Positions 15,663 through 22,900 of a DNA stretch of 64,000 nucleotides are shown here, piece by piece (position 1 is the first letter of the stretch; each line of letters starts with the position of its first letter). The DNA lies in NCBI RefSeq assembly GCF_030269685.1, contig NZ_BSTT01000002.1, forward strand, positions 248,001-312,000. Direction: 5' to 3'. The DNA comes from Actinomycetospora sp. NBRC 106378. GTDB taxonomy: Bacteria > Actinomycetota > Actinomycetes > Mycobacteriales > Pseudonocardiaceae. The notes below the pieces were generated by a model that was given only the letters and a program-made list of their open reading frames with translations, was not told the origin of the DNA and did no database searches. The position numbers were made by a program, and so were the translations under genes.

Positions 15663-16388
15663 ACGAACCAGCGGCTGCGGGGCTCCATTGTCTCGGCCGG
15701 TCTGCGGCCGGCGGACCTGGCCGAGCGCATCGGAGTCGACGCCAAGACCGTCGGACGCTGGATCACCAAGGGTCGCCTACCGCACCGCACCCACCGGGTC
15801 GCCGTCGCATCCGCGCTCGCGGTCGACGAGGGCTACATCTGGCCCGAGGTGGTCGAGCTGCCGGTCACGCAGTCCGCGAGCCAGGCCGAGCTGCTAGCCA
15901 TGCACCCGTCCCGAGGGTCGATCCCGCACGAGACCTGGGCCCAGCTTATGGACGGTGCCCGCGAGGCGATCGACATCCTCGTCCACGCCGGGTCATTCCT
16001 CTTCGAGCAGTACGATTTCCTACACGTCATCCGCCGCAAGGCCAGCCAGGGAGTGCGCGTCCGCATCCTCATCGGCGATGAGACCTCCGACGCCGTCGCA
16101 CTTCGCGCAGAGGAGGAAGGCACCACCGGTGGACTGCAGGGGCGCATCCAGCTCCACCGCCGCTACCTGCGCGACCTCGATGGTGTGCCCGGCGTCGAGG
16201 TCCGCGCACACGGCACGACTCTCTACAACTCGCTCTTCCGCTTTGACCAAGACTTGCTCGTCAACGGGCATGCCTGGGGCGCCCCTGCGGGCCAGTCGCC
16301 AGTGATGCACCTACGCCGCGTCCCGGGAGGTCGCACTTGGGACCACTACATGCGTTCTTTCGAAAAAGTTTGGGGATTCGGGGAATAA
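15663..16388 (+). CDS. HTH/PLD-like regulator of the element, start codon lost
   Basis: The frame reads TNQRLRGSIVSAGLRPADLA, then ERIGVDAKTVGRWITKGRLP, a clear helix-turn-helix. A C-terminal domain of phospholipase D-like type follows (DGAREAIDILVHAGSFLFEQ, VRVRILIGDETSDAV, VEVRAHGTTLYNSLFRFD, VMHLRRVPGG). Homologous regulators I recall begin with Met just before the (T)NQRL segment; here no ATG/GTG/TTG occurs in frame before GTG 15849, which would delete the HTH. The loss coincides with the integrase truncation point. It may be translated from a fused or non-canonical start, or be dead. Likely role: sensing/regulatory protein of the element, not an active lipase (no paired HKD motifs seen). 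Confidence 0.65.
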   Translation, partial: TNQRLRGSIVSAGLRPADLAERIGVDAKTVGRWITKGRLPHRTHRVAVASALAVDEGYIWPEVVELPVTQSASQAELLAMHPSRGSIPHETWAQLMDGAREAIDILVHAGSFLFEQYDFLHVIRRKASQGVRVRILIGDETSDAVALRAEEEGTTGGLQGRIQLHRRYLRDLDGVPGVEVRAHGTTLYNSLFRFDQDLLVNGHAWGAPAGQSPVMHLRRVPGGRTWDHYMRSFEKVWGFGE

Positions 16389-16419
16389 CTCACTTGACGG
16401 CGAGTGGGAGCATACGCGC

Positions 16420-17163
16420 GTGGATGAAGGTCATGACGTCGAGATGCACGCCGTCTTCGTTGGTGAAGTGCACCCGGTCTCGGGAGGCTGGGCCTTAGAC
16501 GACCCGATCGAGATTCCTTTCGGAGACTCTCATTGGACGATGATCCTGAGTTCGAGCAGGGTGCACGTGGTCGTACGCGGAGAGATGCCTTCTGATATGG
16601 AAACCTTTATCAACGAGGTAAGGGCCGTCTCTCAGGGATGTATCGATAGTCTGGGCATGCTGCTAGGTGCATCTCTAAGACTGGAACTTACTTCAATCAT
16701 AGTCAACGGAAATAGAATTTACCTGCCGTCGCCTTTCTGGTATGCGAAGGCGGTTAGTCGCGTTGAGGGTGACCGGCTCATTCCGGTCGTAGCCGCTGCG
16801 GTTTCGGAACCTCTGGCTCGGTTGGCGTTGGCAGACCTTCGCGTTGCTCAGACTTCGCCTGACGATTCAGGGTTTTTGGCGTATCGTGCCGTCGAGAGCG
16901 TGCGTCAGTACTTCTTCTGCCCCGCCGATGGTAAGCGGTCTGATGAGAAGTCATGGGAGCGATTGCGAACGTCCCTCGACTTCTCGAAGTCCGAACTTGT
17001 CCGGTTGTCTGAGTTGGCAAGAGTTCGTCGACACGGCGGCCTCCCGCGCCATACGGAAGCCGAACGGATCGAGTCCTTCGACATCGCTCTGAGAGTGGTG
17101 AAGTCGTTTCTAGAATTTCTACATAGAGTCGAAACGCCGGAAGCGTCCTCTGGGTCTGACTGA
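16420..17163 (+). CDS. Low-GC cargo gene 1, unknown (possible HEPN-like C terminus)
   Basis: 247 aa, GTG 16420 preceded by GGGAG. Not a family I recognise. N-terminal half: beta-rich (WALDDPIEIPFGDSHWTMIL, RVHVVVRGEMP). Middle: helix around residue 70 and the aromatic SPFWYAKAVSR. C-terminal half (about 140-240) is all helical: FLAYRAVESVRQYFF, a W-containing helix, ELARVRRHGGLPRHTEAER and a final helix FDIALRVVKSFLEFLHRV. The R-HG-T-AER arrangement recalls HEPN-type RNase domains, but the spacing is not canonical, so this is only a suggestion. Codon use (about 43-50% G+C, A/T third positions) differs sharply from the chromosome. 28 bp separate it from gene 2; both probably form one transcript. 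Confidence 0.6.
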   Translation: MDEGHDVEMHAVFVGEVHPVSGGWALDDPIEIPFGDSHWTMILSSSRVHVVVRGEMPSDMETFINEVRAVSQGCIDSLGMLLGASLRLELTSIIVNGNRIYLPSPFWYAKAVSRVEGDRLIPVVAAAVSEPLARLALADLRVAQTSPDDSGFLAYRAVESVRQYFFCPADGKRSDEKSWERLRTSLDFSKSELVRLSELARVRRHGGLPRHTEAERIESFDIALRVVKSFLEFLHRVETPEASSGSD

Positions 17164-17215
17164 GTCTGGGCGCCGAAAGCGGATACTCCGCGTGACAACG
17201 GGTGGGGGGTTGATG

Positions 17216-18316
17216 ATGGTAATTCGAAAGGGCCGAGAAGCGTCACCGAGTATCGAGGCACTCGGAGTGTTCGCTGAGTTTGACGTGTCATCTCGCAACA
17301 CCACGTTAGGAGATTTTCAGCGCCGCCAACAGGTGGTCGAGATGTTCAGCAAAGGACTCGATGAGTCACTCGCCCGCGACTCGCGGCTGCATGGTGTTCG
17401 AGTTCAGAATATGTTTTACGCGTTAGTGGTTGTGCTTGGTCAATTCAAACTTTTCAAGGTCGAGGACTCTGGCAATTTCTATTTTGACGACAGCGCTGGC
17501 GAGGTGGCCCTTCCTGACTTCCGCCTAGTTGACGCAGACGGAGAGCAGTTCGTAATCGAAGTCAAGAATGTGCCGCCGTCGAGCGCCCTCGAGACTACTG
17601 TCCGAAAGAAGATGCTCTTAAGGCAACGTCGTTACGCTCAGTTGACGTACGCCCGACTTTTGTATGCGCACTACTGGTCGGGCTTCAATTTGTGGACACT
17701 AATTGACAGCTCGATTCTAGATGGTAGTAAGGACGACTCTGAATCGAATCTTCGACTATCTTTGCCTGATGCAATGAAGGCTAATGAAATGAGCCGTCTC
17801 GGAGATGCGATGATTGCGACGCGCTCACCATTAACGATGCAGATACGAGCGGATCGCTCACGAGGTCGGAAGCATGGACGAGACACTATCGACGACCTCG
17901 AGAAACTTGAAGTCAGTTTCTCTATCTCTGACGTTCGCTACTTTAGTGAAGGCAATCTCATCGAGGACGAAGTTGAGCGCAACCTTGCACACTTTCTCGT
18001 ATTCTTTGGTCGCTGGGAGACACGCGACTCTATAGAATTCGACGACGACATGCCTGTGTCGATGAGCTTCGTCTCGCGGCCGGAGCCAGAGGAGGATACG
18101 CAGAGCTCTCAGGGTTTCACGAACATCGGGACTCTTAGTTCTATGTACTCGACGGCTTTCAATGTTAAAACGCTCGATCGAGACTCTCAAATAACTGGCC
18201 TTGCCGAGCAGCCAAAACCAGAGTTCCTTTCGGGTCTACTTCCTGGCGAGTATTGGGAGCGCGACTCCCGCGTACTTCCGATCTGGAAGTTCGTGCAGCG
18301 GGCGCCAGAGCCGTGA
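17216..18316 (+). CDS. Low-GC cargo gene 2, predicted PD-(D/E)XK nuclease
   Basis: 366 aa from ATG 17216, which has GGTGGGGGG at good spacing; GTG 17192 and ATG 17213 are alternatives. At about residues 100-125 (counting from 17216) it shows the core of a PD-(D/E)XK fold: VALPDFRLVDADGEQ (Asp), then FVIEVKNVPPS (E-x-K). Helices with RQRRYAQLTYARLLYAHYW and a strand FNLWTLID follow, as in restriction-like nucleases where a YW/NxW segment follows the core. The C-terminal 200 residues are acidic and unrecognised. Foreign base composition and a place inside a tRNA island suggest defence or element-maintenance cargo (inference). The partner is probably the gene just upstream. Confidence 0.65.
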   Translation: MVIRKGREASPSIEALGVFAEFDVSSRNTTLGDFQRRQQVVEMFSKGLDESLARDSRLHGVRVQNMFYALVVVLGQFKLFKVEDSGNFYFDDSAGEVALPDFRLVDADGEQFVIEVKNVPPSSALETTVRKKMLLRQRRYAQLTYARLLYAHYWSGFNLWTLIDSSILDGSKDDSESNLRLSLPDAMKANEMSRLGDAMIATRSPLTMQIRADRSRGRKHGRDTIDDLEKLEVSFSISDVRYFSEGNLIEDEVERNLAHFLVFFGRWETRDSIEFDDDMPVSMSFVSRPEPEEDTQSSQGFTNIGTLSSMYSTAFNVKTLDRDSQITGLAEQPKPEFLSGLLPGEYWERDSRVLPIWKFVQRAPEP

Positions 18317-18356
18317 GGACGAGTGCGGGAGCGGCACGCGTCCTAGGATGCTTGGC

Positions 18357-18830
18357 ATGGCTCGAGTTGATTACTACAACGATCCGACCGCTCCGCGAGC
18401 TAACAGTCTCGTGCCGTCGGTGACAGCTGCAGCGCGTGACGACCGTGGGCGCATACTCCTCGTCGAGAAAGTTGATAACGGGTTCTGGGCTCTACCGGGC
18501 GGCGCTATGGAGCTTGGAGAGTCGATCCGGGACGCAGCGATCCGAGAGGTGGAAGAGGAGACCGGTGTGCACGTTGGAATCATCGGACTCGTTGGTATCT
18601 ACACCGACCCAAGACACGTGATGGAGTACGACGATGGCGAAGTTCGCCAGGAGTTCTCGGTATGCTTCCGCGCTCGCCCACTAAGCGGCGAGCCGAGAAA
18701 GGACGGGACGGAGACGAAGGCGGCCCGGTGGGTCGATCCGGTCGAGCTATCAGGACTGTCCATCCACCCAAGCATGCGTCGACGGATCGACGCCGCGCTG
18801 GCGGGCGGAAGCGAGCCGGAGATCGTCTAA
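18357..18830 (+). CDS. Nudix hydrolase
   Basis: 157 aa from ATG 18357 (AGGA 9 bp upstream; ATG 18348 in frame has none). The Nudix box is complete: GGAMELGESIRDAAIREVEE followed by ETGV, matching GX5EX7REUXEEXGU with all metal-binding glutamates. Cytosolic hydrolase of nucleoside diphosphates linked to another moiety. Nudix genes are recurring members of the regulatory module of actinomycete integrative elements, which supports the element's classification. Base composition rises back toward chromosomal values here. It converges with the HD gene, overlapping by 4 bp. Confidence 0.85.
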   Translation: MARVDYYNDPTAPRANSLVPSVTAAARDDRGRILLVEKVDNGFWALPGGAMELGESIRDAAIREVEEETGVHVGIIGLVGIYTDPRHVMEYDDGEVRQEFSVCFRARPLSGEPRKDGTETKAARWVDPVELSGLSIHPSMRRRIDAALAGGSEPEIV

Positions 18831-19387
18831 GCGGGGGCGGCCAACCGGCTGGTAGTGCGCTCGGTCGCGGCCGCAATGTCGGGCCGGGCGCGCGTCATGG
18901 CACGGCCAACGATGGAGTCAGGCTCGAAGCGGGCGAGGATTTCGGCGAGGCGGTCGGCGTAGTCGAAGGATTGGCCCCGGGGGCCGGTGGTCATGTCGGC
19001 CGTCCAGAGCGCGTCGGGCACCGGACCTTCCTCGCGGGGCCATTCGGCCAGCTCGTCGGCGAGGTCCCGTTCCTCGGCCTCGAAGGTCGCGGCTGAGTGG
19101 TGAGCGACCAGCGCGCATAGACGAGGCGAGTGGCCCCGAGCGGCGAGGTAGCGGGCACCGTCGATCGGGTGGAACCCGGTCTGCACCAGTCCAGGCGCGT
19201 ATCCCAGGTCATGAAACCAGGCCGCAACGACGAGGAGGTCCCGGTCCTGCTCTGGCACCGCGGCGGACAGCTCGTCCGCACGGCGGGCGACCTGCTGAGT
19301 GTGCGTCCACCGCGCGCCGAGAGGGGCCAGCAGCTCCCGTGCGAGATCGGCAGCGGCAGCGGGTCCTGGACGTTCCTGCACGGTCAC
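18827..19387 (-). CDS. HD domain phosphohydrolase
   Basis: 186 aa, GTG start. HD-superfamily metal set in order: RWTHTQQVARRADEL (first His), VVAAWFHDLGYAP (HD), LVAHHSAATFEAEER (His pair) and the distal Asp in FDYADRLAEIL. Expected to be a small metal-dependent phosphohydrolase acting on nucleotides or signalling molecules. It overlaps the convergent Nudix gene and starts 43 bp after the replication-initiator remnant on the same strand, so Rep-HD may once have been an operon. Confidence 0.78.
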   Translation of the reverse strand: MTVQERPGPAAAADLARELLAPLGARWTHTQQVARRADELSAAVPEQDRDLLVVAAWFHDLGYAPGLVQTGFHPIDGARYLAARGHSPRLCALVAHHSAATFEAEERDLADELAEWPREEGPVPDALWTADMTTGPRGQSFDYADRLAEILARFEPDSIVGRAMTRARPDIAAATERTTSRLAAPA

Positions 19388-19429
19388 GACTGTAGGACTC
19401 TGCGCGACCGCAGCACCGCGCGCGCGTCG

Positions 19430-19855
19430 TCACGCCAGCCGTACGGCTGGAACTCGTGGCGTGGAACCGTCACCGGGCCGAGCGACAGTCCAGGCCAGAC
19501 CACGAGCGGAGAGCCACCTACGGGCACCGTCGAGGCCGTCGCGCTCGGCGGCGGCGAGGAGGTCGGTCTCCTGCCGGACGCCGATGATGTGCTTCCACGC
19601 CTCGCGAGGGATAGCGATTCCTTCGTCTGCCTCCTGGTCATCGGCGGCGATCTCCTCGTCGCTCGCCTCCTGGCCGAGGCCAGCGAGGGTGCCTAGGTCC
19701 CGGCGACCCGTAGACCAGGTGAGCTGCCGCCGTCCGTCGCTCGCTGCTTCCCACTCCCACCACCGGGCCATGTCGGTGGCTTCGTAGGTCTTCGCGACGT
19801 CGCCGAGGAGCTGCATCGGGGTCCGGCCTCCGTGGCGGTGGCCTTCCTTGCGGTG
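19430..19855 (-). pseudogene. Replication-initiator C-terminal remnant
   Basis: The frame reads GHRHGGRTPMQLLGDVAKTY, then ATDMARWWEWEAASDGRRQL, TWSTGRRDLGTLAGLGQEAS and DEEIAADDQ. The pattern xGGxTPxxLL...W-EYE-A--GRR-LTWS-GLR--L--...(T/S)DEEIAA is what I recall from the C-terminal region of plasmid/AICE replication initiators (RepSA and related) in actinomycetes. Upstream the match fades, so the catalytic N-terminal two-thirds are missing. An ORF of 128 aa from ATG 19816 remains. Function lost, or at best a fragment; assignment moderately sure. Confidence 0.5.
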
Positions 19856-20053
19856 CCCGCTCGTCACTTCGTGGCGTTGGCGTCCGCTGCTGTCCTCGCG
19901 ATCGTCGCAGCGGCCATCGTGCTGGACACGCTCGTAGGTAGCGACTTCGTCATGTGGGCCGGGCTGGCGCTGATCGTCGGCGCCTGGACGATAGTTTTGG
20001 TCATGCTGGCGCGACGCTACGGATGGCACAGCGGAGGACCAGGAAACGGCTGA
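19832..20053 (+). CDS. Small two-helix membrane protein, 73 aa
   Basis: GTG 19832. Two hydrophobic helices are visible (HFVALASAAVLAIVAAAIVL and MWAGLALIVGAWTIVLVML) with a positive RRYGWHSGG tail. No convincing ribosome site; it overlaps the 5' end of the Rep remnant on the other strand. It may be a genuine small membrane gene of the element or a chance hydrophobic frame. Confidence 0.35.
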   Translation: MAVAFLAVPARHFVALASAAVLAIVAAAIVLDTLVGSDFVMWAGLALIVGAWTIVLVMLARRYGWHSGGPGNG

Positions 20054-20241
20054 GGCGGCGTCTACCCCGGCGCTGCCTAGGGCTGGAGCTGATCCAAGAT
20101 CGTCTCCCCACCTTTCCCCCACGGAAGCGCGAGGAGTGGGCATGACCGGCCGGTAGGAGTGGTGAGGAATCGCCGGACGTTCCGGCAGCTCAGAAGCCAC
20201 ATCACGGACCACCGGCAGACCACCGGCCGCTACGACGCGAC

Positions 20242-20280
20242 ATCCGTCAGGTCGTCGGTTCGAGCCCGACCTGCCCCACC
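20242..20280 (+). repeat. attR core, 39 bp copy of tRNA 3' end
   Basis: Identical to 15,081-15,119. Only the 3' half of the tRNA is present (no acceptor 5' strand, D arm or anticodon), so it is an attachment-site copy and not a second tRNA gene. Confidence 0.85.
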
Positions 20281-20367
20281 CTTCCTGCCGGCCTGCGATC
20301 GTGGGTGGCGGCGGATCCGAGCGCGGCGCCGGAGCCGCGCCTGCGGCTGTTGGTGTGGTGATAGTTA

Positions 20368-20392
20368 GCTGTTCAACCGCTGGGGGAACAGC
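20368..20392. promoter_or_regulatory. Inverted repeat upstream of 20,477 gene
   Basis: GCTGTTC and GAACAGC form 7-bp arms separated by 11 bp, about 85 bp upstream of the GTG of the next gene; GGATAGGACA just downstream could hold a -10 box. Candidate operator. Confidence 0.35.
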
Positions 20393-20476
20393 GGATAGGA
20401 CACAGCTGAACCCCGGGCGCTGCCGAGACCGTGCAGCGTGCCGGTACGTGCAGTCACTTCGGGGAGTGGGTGCAGC

Positions 20477-20803
20477 GTGGGATTCGCCGACGTGCCGTAC
20501 CACCAGGGGCCGCGGGACCTCGAACGACGGAAGGCGTTGCAGAACCGGGCGGCGACGGTCATCGCCGCGTTGGAGGACTGGACGGCCGCCGGTGTCCGGG
20601 ACGAGGTCCTCGTCGCGATCCGGTACCACGCGGAGCATCTCTGCGACCTGTCCGAGGGCGCGCCGCTCTCCCCGCTGGCGTGCCGGGCCCACGCCTACGG
20701 GCTGGCGGCACTTCTGAGCTTTCTCGACGCGACCCAGGCAGGGCACCTCGCCACGGACCTCTTCGAGATCATCGCGGAGTGGACCGACGAGTCGGGTACG
20801 TGA
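20477..20803 (+). CDS. Hypothetical protein, 108 aa
   Basis: GTG 20477 preceded by GGGGAGTGGG. All-helical appearance (ERRKALQNRAATVIAALEDW, CRAHAYGLAALLSFLDATQ, HLATDLFEIIAEWT) with no signal or membrane segment and two isolated cysteines. No family recognised. It is the first chromosomal gene right of attR, so it may have been next to the tRNA before integration. Confidence 0.5.
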   Translation: MGFADVPYHQGPRDLERRKALQNRAATVIAALEDWTAAGVRDEVLVAIRYHAEHLCDLSEGAPLSPLACRAHAYGLAALLSFLDATQAGHLATDLFEIIAEWTDESGT

Positions 20804-21214
20804 CCGGAGCGGAGAGCGCGGCTCGAGGACCACGTCCTGCAGTCGATGCTCCGCGCCGAACATCCCGTCGCGAGGACCGGCCGGCGGCGCTGTCTGCTCA
20901 ACGCCGCCGGCCTCACCCAGCAGATACCCGATCGGTCGTGCGTCATTCCCTGGGGCACGGCCACGTCGCCGGGGCAGCGGGACGGACGCGCCACTCGTTC
21001 GGGTGGTCCTGGACCCGTCGCAGTCCGCGTCAGCGAGCCTCGTCTGCTGGTCCTCCCGGGTGACGCCGTCGCGTGTCGCGGCGTCCCGGTCACACACGAT
21101 CACGCCTGCGACCGGACCAGGACGATGATCGGGCGACATTCGCCGGGTCGACCCGGCGTCGGAGCGCCGGCTCGGCGGATCAAGTCCCCGGCCGCGCCGA
21201 CCGTCGAGAGGGAC
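20804..21214. other. Gap without a convincing gene (411 bp)
   Basis: Open frames here are Arg/Pro-rich and lack ribosome sites. I see a near-match to the ACCCGNCGTCGGGA motif (ACCCGGCGTCGGAG near 21,150) and nothing else definable. Confidence 0.4.
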
Positions 21215-21448
21215 ATGACCGTCTCCCTCGACCACCTCGCCGTCCCGAGCTCCCGCGAGCCGGCCTCCGGTCGCTTCCCGGCCGTGCGGTCCGACGTCCC
21301 CGGTGCGGTCGCCGCGCTCCGCCGCGCCGTCGCCGACGGCACGGTCCACCACCACGGGGCCACGCCCGTCGTCGCGACCGTGCGGGTGTGGGCCGCGGGC
21401 GGTGACCTCGACGCGCAGCGGCGGGCCTGCCCCACCTGCGCCGGCTGA
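21215..21448 (+). CDS. Hypothetical protein, 77 aa
   Basis: ATG 21215 has AGAGGGAC directly upstream. Reads MTVSLDHLAVPSSREPASGR, AALRRAVADGTVHHHG, then TVRVWAAGGDLDAQRRACPT and CAG at the end (C-x-x-C). It stands 24 bp before the ligase gene on the same strand and may be co-transcribed. Function unknown; coding status moderately supported. Confidence 0.45.
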   Translation: MTVSLDHLAVPSSREPASGRFPAVRSDVPGAVAALRRAVADGTVHHHGATPVVATVRVWAAGGDLDAQRRACPTCAG

Positions 21449-21472
21449 CGCGGGGGAGGAGGCTCCCGAGAC

Positions 21473-22900
21473 GTGATCCCCGAGCCCGACCTCCCTGAGT
21501 ACCCGACCCCGCTGGCCACCCGGCTGCGGGACCTCGCCGCGGAGGCGCCGGACGCGCCGGCGGTCTCCGACGGCGACGCCGCATTCACCCACGACCAGCT
21601 CGACCGGCACACCAACCGGCTCGCGCGCACCCTCGCCGACCGCGGGGTCACCCGTGGCGACCTGGTCGCGATCGCGCTGCCGAACACGGTGCACCACGTC
21701 GCGGCCAGCGTCGCGGCGTGGAAGCTCGGCGCGGTCCCGCTGCCGCTCTCGGCCCGCCTGCCCGACGCCGAGCGGGACGCGGTCCTCGCCGTCGCGCGAC
21801 CCGCCGTCGTGATCGACCGGGCGCCGGAACCGGAGAGCGCGGACGACTCCCCGGTCCCCCCGGTGATCGGCCCCTCCTGGAAGGCGCCCACCTCGGGCGG
21901 TTCGACGGGCACGCCGAAGGTCATCGTCGCCGGTCAGGCCGCGTGCACCGAACACGTCCTCGCCCGCGCCGACGGTCTGCGGATCGACCGCGACGGGACG
22001 TTCCTCGCCACGGCCCCGCTCCACCACAACGCGCCCTACATGTTCAGCCTCATGGCGCTCCTGCAGGGCCACCACGTCGTGCTCATGCAGCGCTTCGACG
22101 CGGCCCGCACGCTCGAGCTCGTCGCCGAGCACCGCGTCACCTGGCTCTACCTCGTGCCGACGATGATGTCGCGGATCCTGCGGACCGTTCCCGACGCCGG
22201 GTGGGGGCACCTGGACAGCCTGCGCACCGCCCTGCACGTGGGGGCGCCGTGCCCGCCCGAGGTCAAGCGCGGCTGGCTGGCCCGGCTGCCCCGCCCGGAG
22301 ATCCTCGTCGAGCTCTATGCGGGCACGGAGTCGCAGGCGAGCGCCATGATCGACGGCCGGGACTGGCTCGCCCACCCCGGCTCGGTCGGACGGGTCACCC
22401 GCGGGCACGTGCGCATCACCGACGACGACGGCCACGAGGTGCCGCCCGGCGTCGTCGGCGAGCTCTGGATGCGCCCCGAGGGCGCCCCGACCTACCGCTA
22501 CCTCGGCGCCGAGCCGCGGGCCCGCGACGGCTGGGAGTCCCTCGGCGACCTGGGATCGTTCGACGAGGAGGGCTACCTGTACCTCGCCGACCGGCGCGCG
22601 GACATGGTCGTCGTCGGCGGCGCGAACGTGTACCCCGCCGAGGTGGAGGCGGTCCTGCTCGCCCACGCGGCGGTGCACGACGCCGTGGTGGTGGGGGTTC
22701 CCGACGACGACCTCGGCCGGGTCGTGCACGCCGTGGTCCAGGCGGAGCCGGGCGTCCAGGAGGCCCTGCGCGAGCACGTGGCCGGACGGCTGAGCCGGCA
22801 CAAGCAACCCCGCGGCTACACCTTCGTCGACCACGCGCTGCGCGACGACGCCGGGAAGGTCAGGCGCGCTGCCGTCGCAGCCGCAGTTCCAGATCGGTAG
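21473..22900 (+). CDS. AMP-dependent acyl-CoA synthetase/ligase
   Basis: 475 aa, GTG start with a GGAGGAGG site. ANL-superfamily motifs in order: A3 PTSGGSTGTPKVIV, A5 LYAGTES, A7 SLGDLGSFDEEGYLYLADR, A8 VVVGGANVYPAEVEAVLLAH, A10 lysine in RDDAGKVRRAAV. Activates a carboxylic acid to its acyl-adenylate and then the CoA thioester. The set is complete. Overall pattern resembles bile-acid/short aromatic acid CoA ligases, but the substrate is not predictable. The 3' end overlaps the convergent GGDEF-EAL gene by 41 bp. Confidence 0.87.
   Translation: MIPEPDLPEYPTPLATRLRDLAAEAPDAPAVSDGDAAFTHDQLDRHTNRLARTLADRGVTRGDLVAIALPNTVHHVAASVAAWKLGAVPLPLSARLPDAERDAVLAVARPAVVIDRAPEPESADDSPVPPVIGPSWKAPTSGGSTGTPKVIVAGQAACTEHVLARADGLRIDRDGTFLATAPLHHNAPYMFSLMALLQGHHVVLMQRFDAARTLELVAEHRVTWLYLVPTMMSRILRTVPDAGWGHLDSLRTALHVGAPCPPEVKRGWLARLPRPEILVELYAGTESQASAMIDGRDWLAHPGSVGRVTRGHVRITDDDGHEVPPGVVGELWMRPEGAPTYRYLGAEPRARDGWESLGDLGSFDEEGYLYLADRRADMVVVGGANVYPAEVEAVLLAHAAVHDAVVVGVPDDDLGRVVHAVVQAEPGVQEALREHVAGRLSRHKQPRGYTFVDHALRDDAGKVRRAAVAAAVPDR

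Larger units (their letters stand above)
15081..20280 (+). mobile_element. Degenerate tRNA-integrated element (AICE-like), about 5.2 kb
   Basis: Bounded by identical 39-bp direct repeats: the tRNA 3' end (15,081-15,119) and a second copy at 20,242-20,280. In order it contains a truncated tyrosine integrase, an HTH/PLD-like protein lacking a start, two low-GC genes, a Nudix hydrolase, an HD hydrolase, a replication-initiator remnant and a small membrane protein. The central part (about 16,380-18,320) is only 42-50% G+C in the lines I counted, against about 73% outside. Tyrosine integrase, tRNA target, Rep and Nudix genes together resemble actinomycete integrative and conjugative elements; the transfer genes are gone. 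It is probably immobile now. Confidence 0.85.

Noticed and set aside
15849-16388. A complete 179-aa gene starting at GTG 15849
   Set aside because: The same frame upstream encodes an unmistakable helix-turn-helix, so this start would cut a real domain; the gene is longer and lacks its start.
15663-16388. Active phospholipase D
   Set aside because: No paired HxKxxxxD motifs are visible; the fold similarity suggests a sensory or regulatory domain.
20242-20280. A second tRNA gene at the right end of the island
   Set aside because: Only the 3' anticodon-stem strand, T arm and acceptor 3' strand are present; D arm, anticodon and acceptor 5' strand are missing. It is an attachment-site copy.
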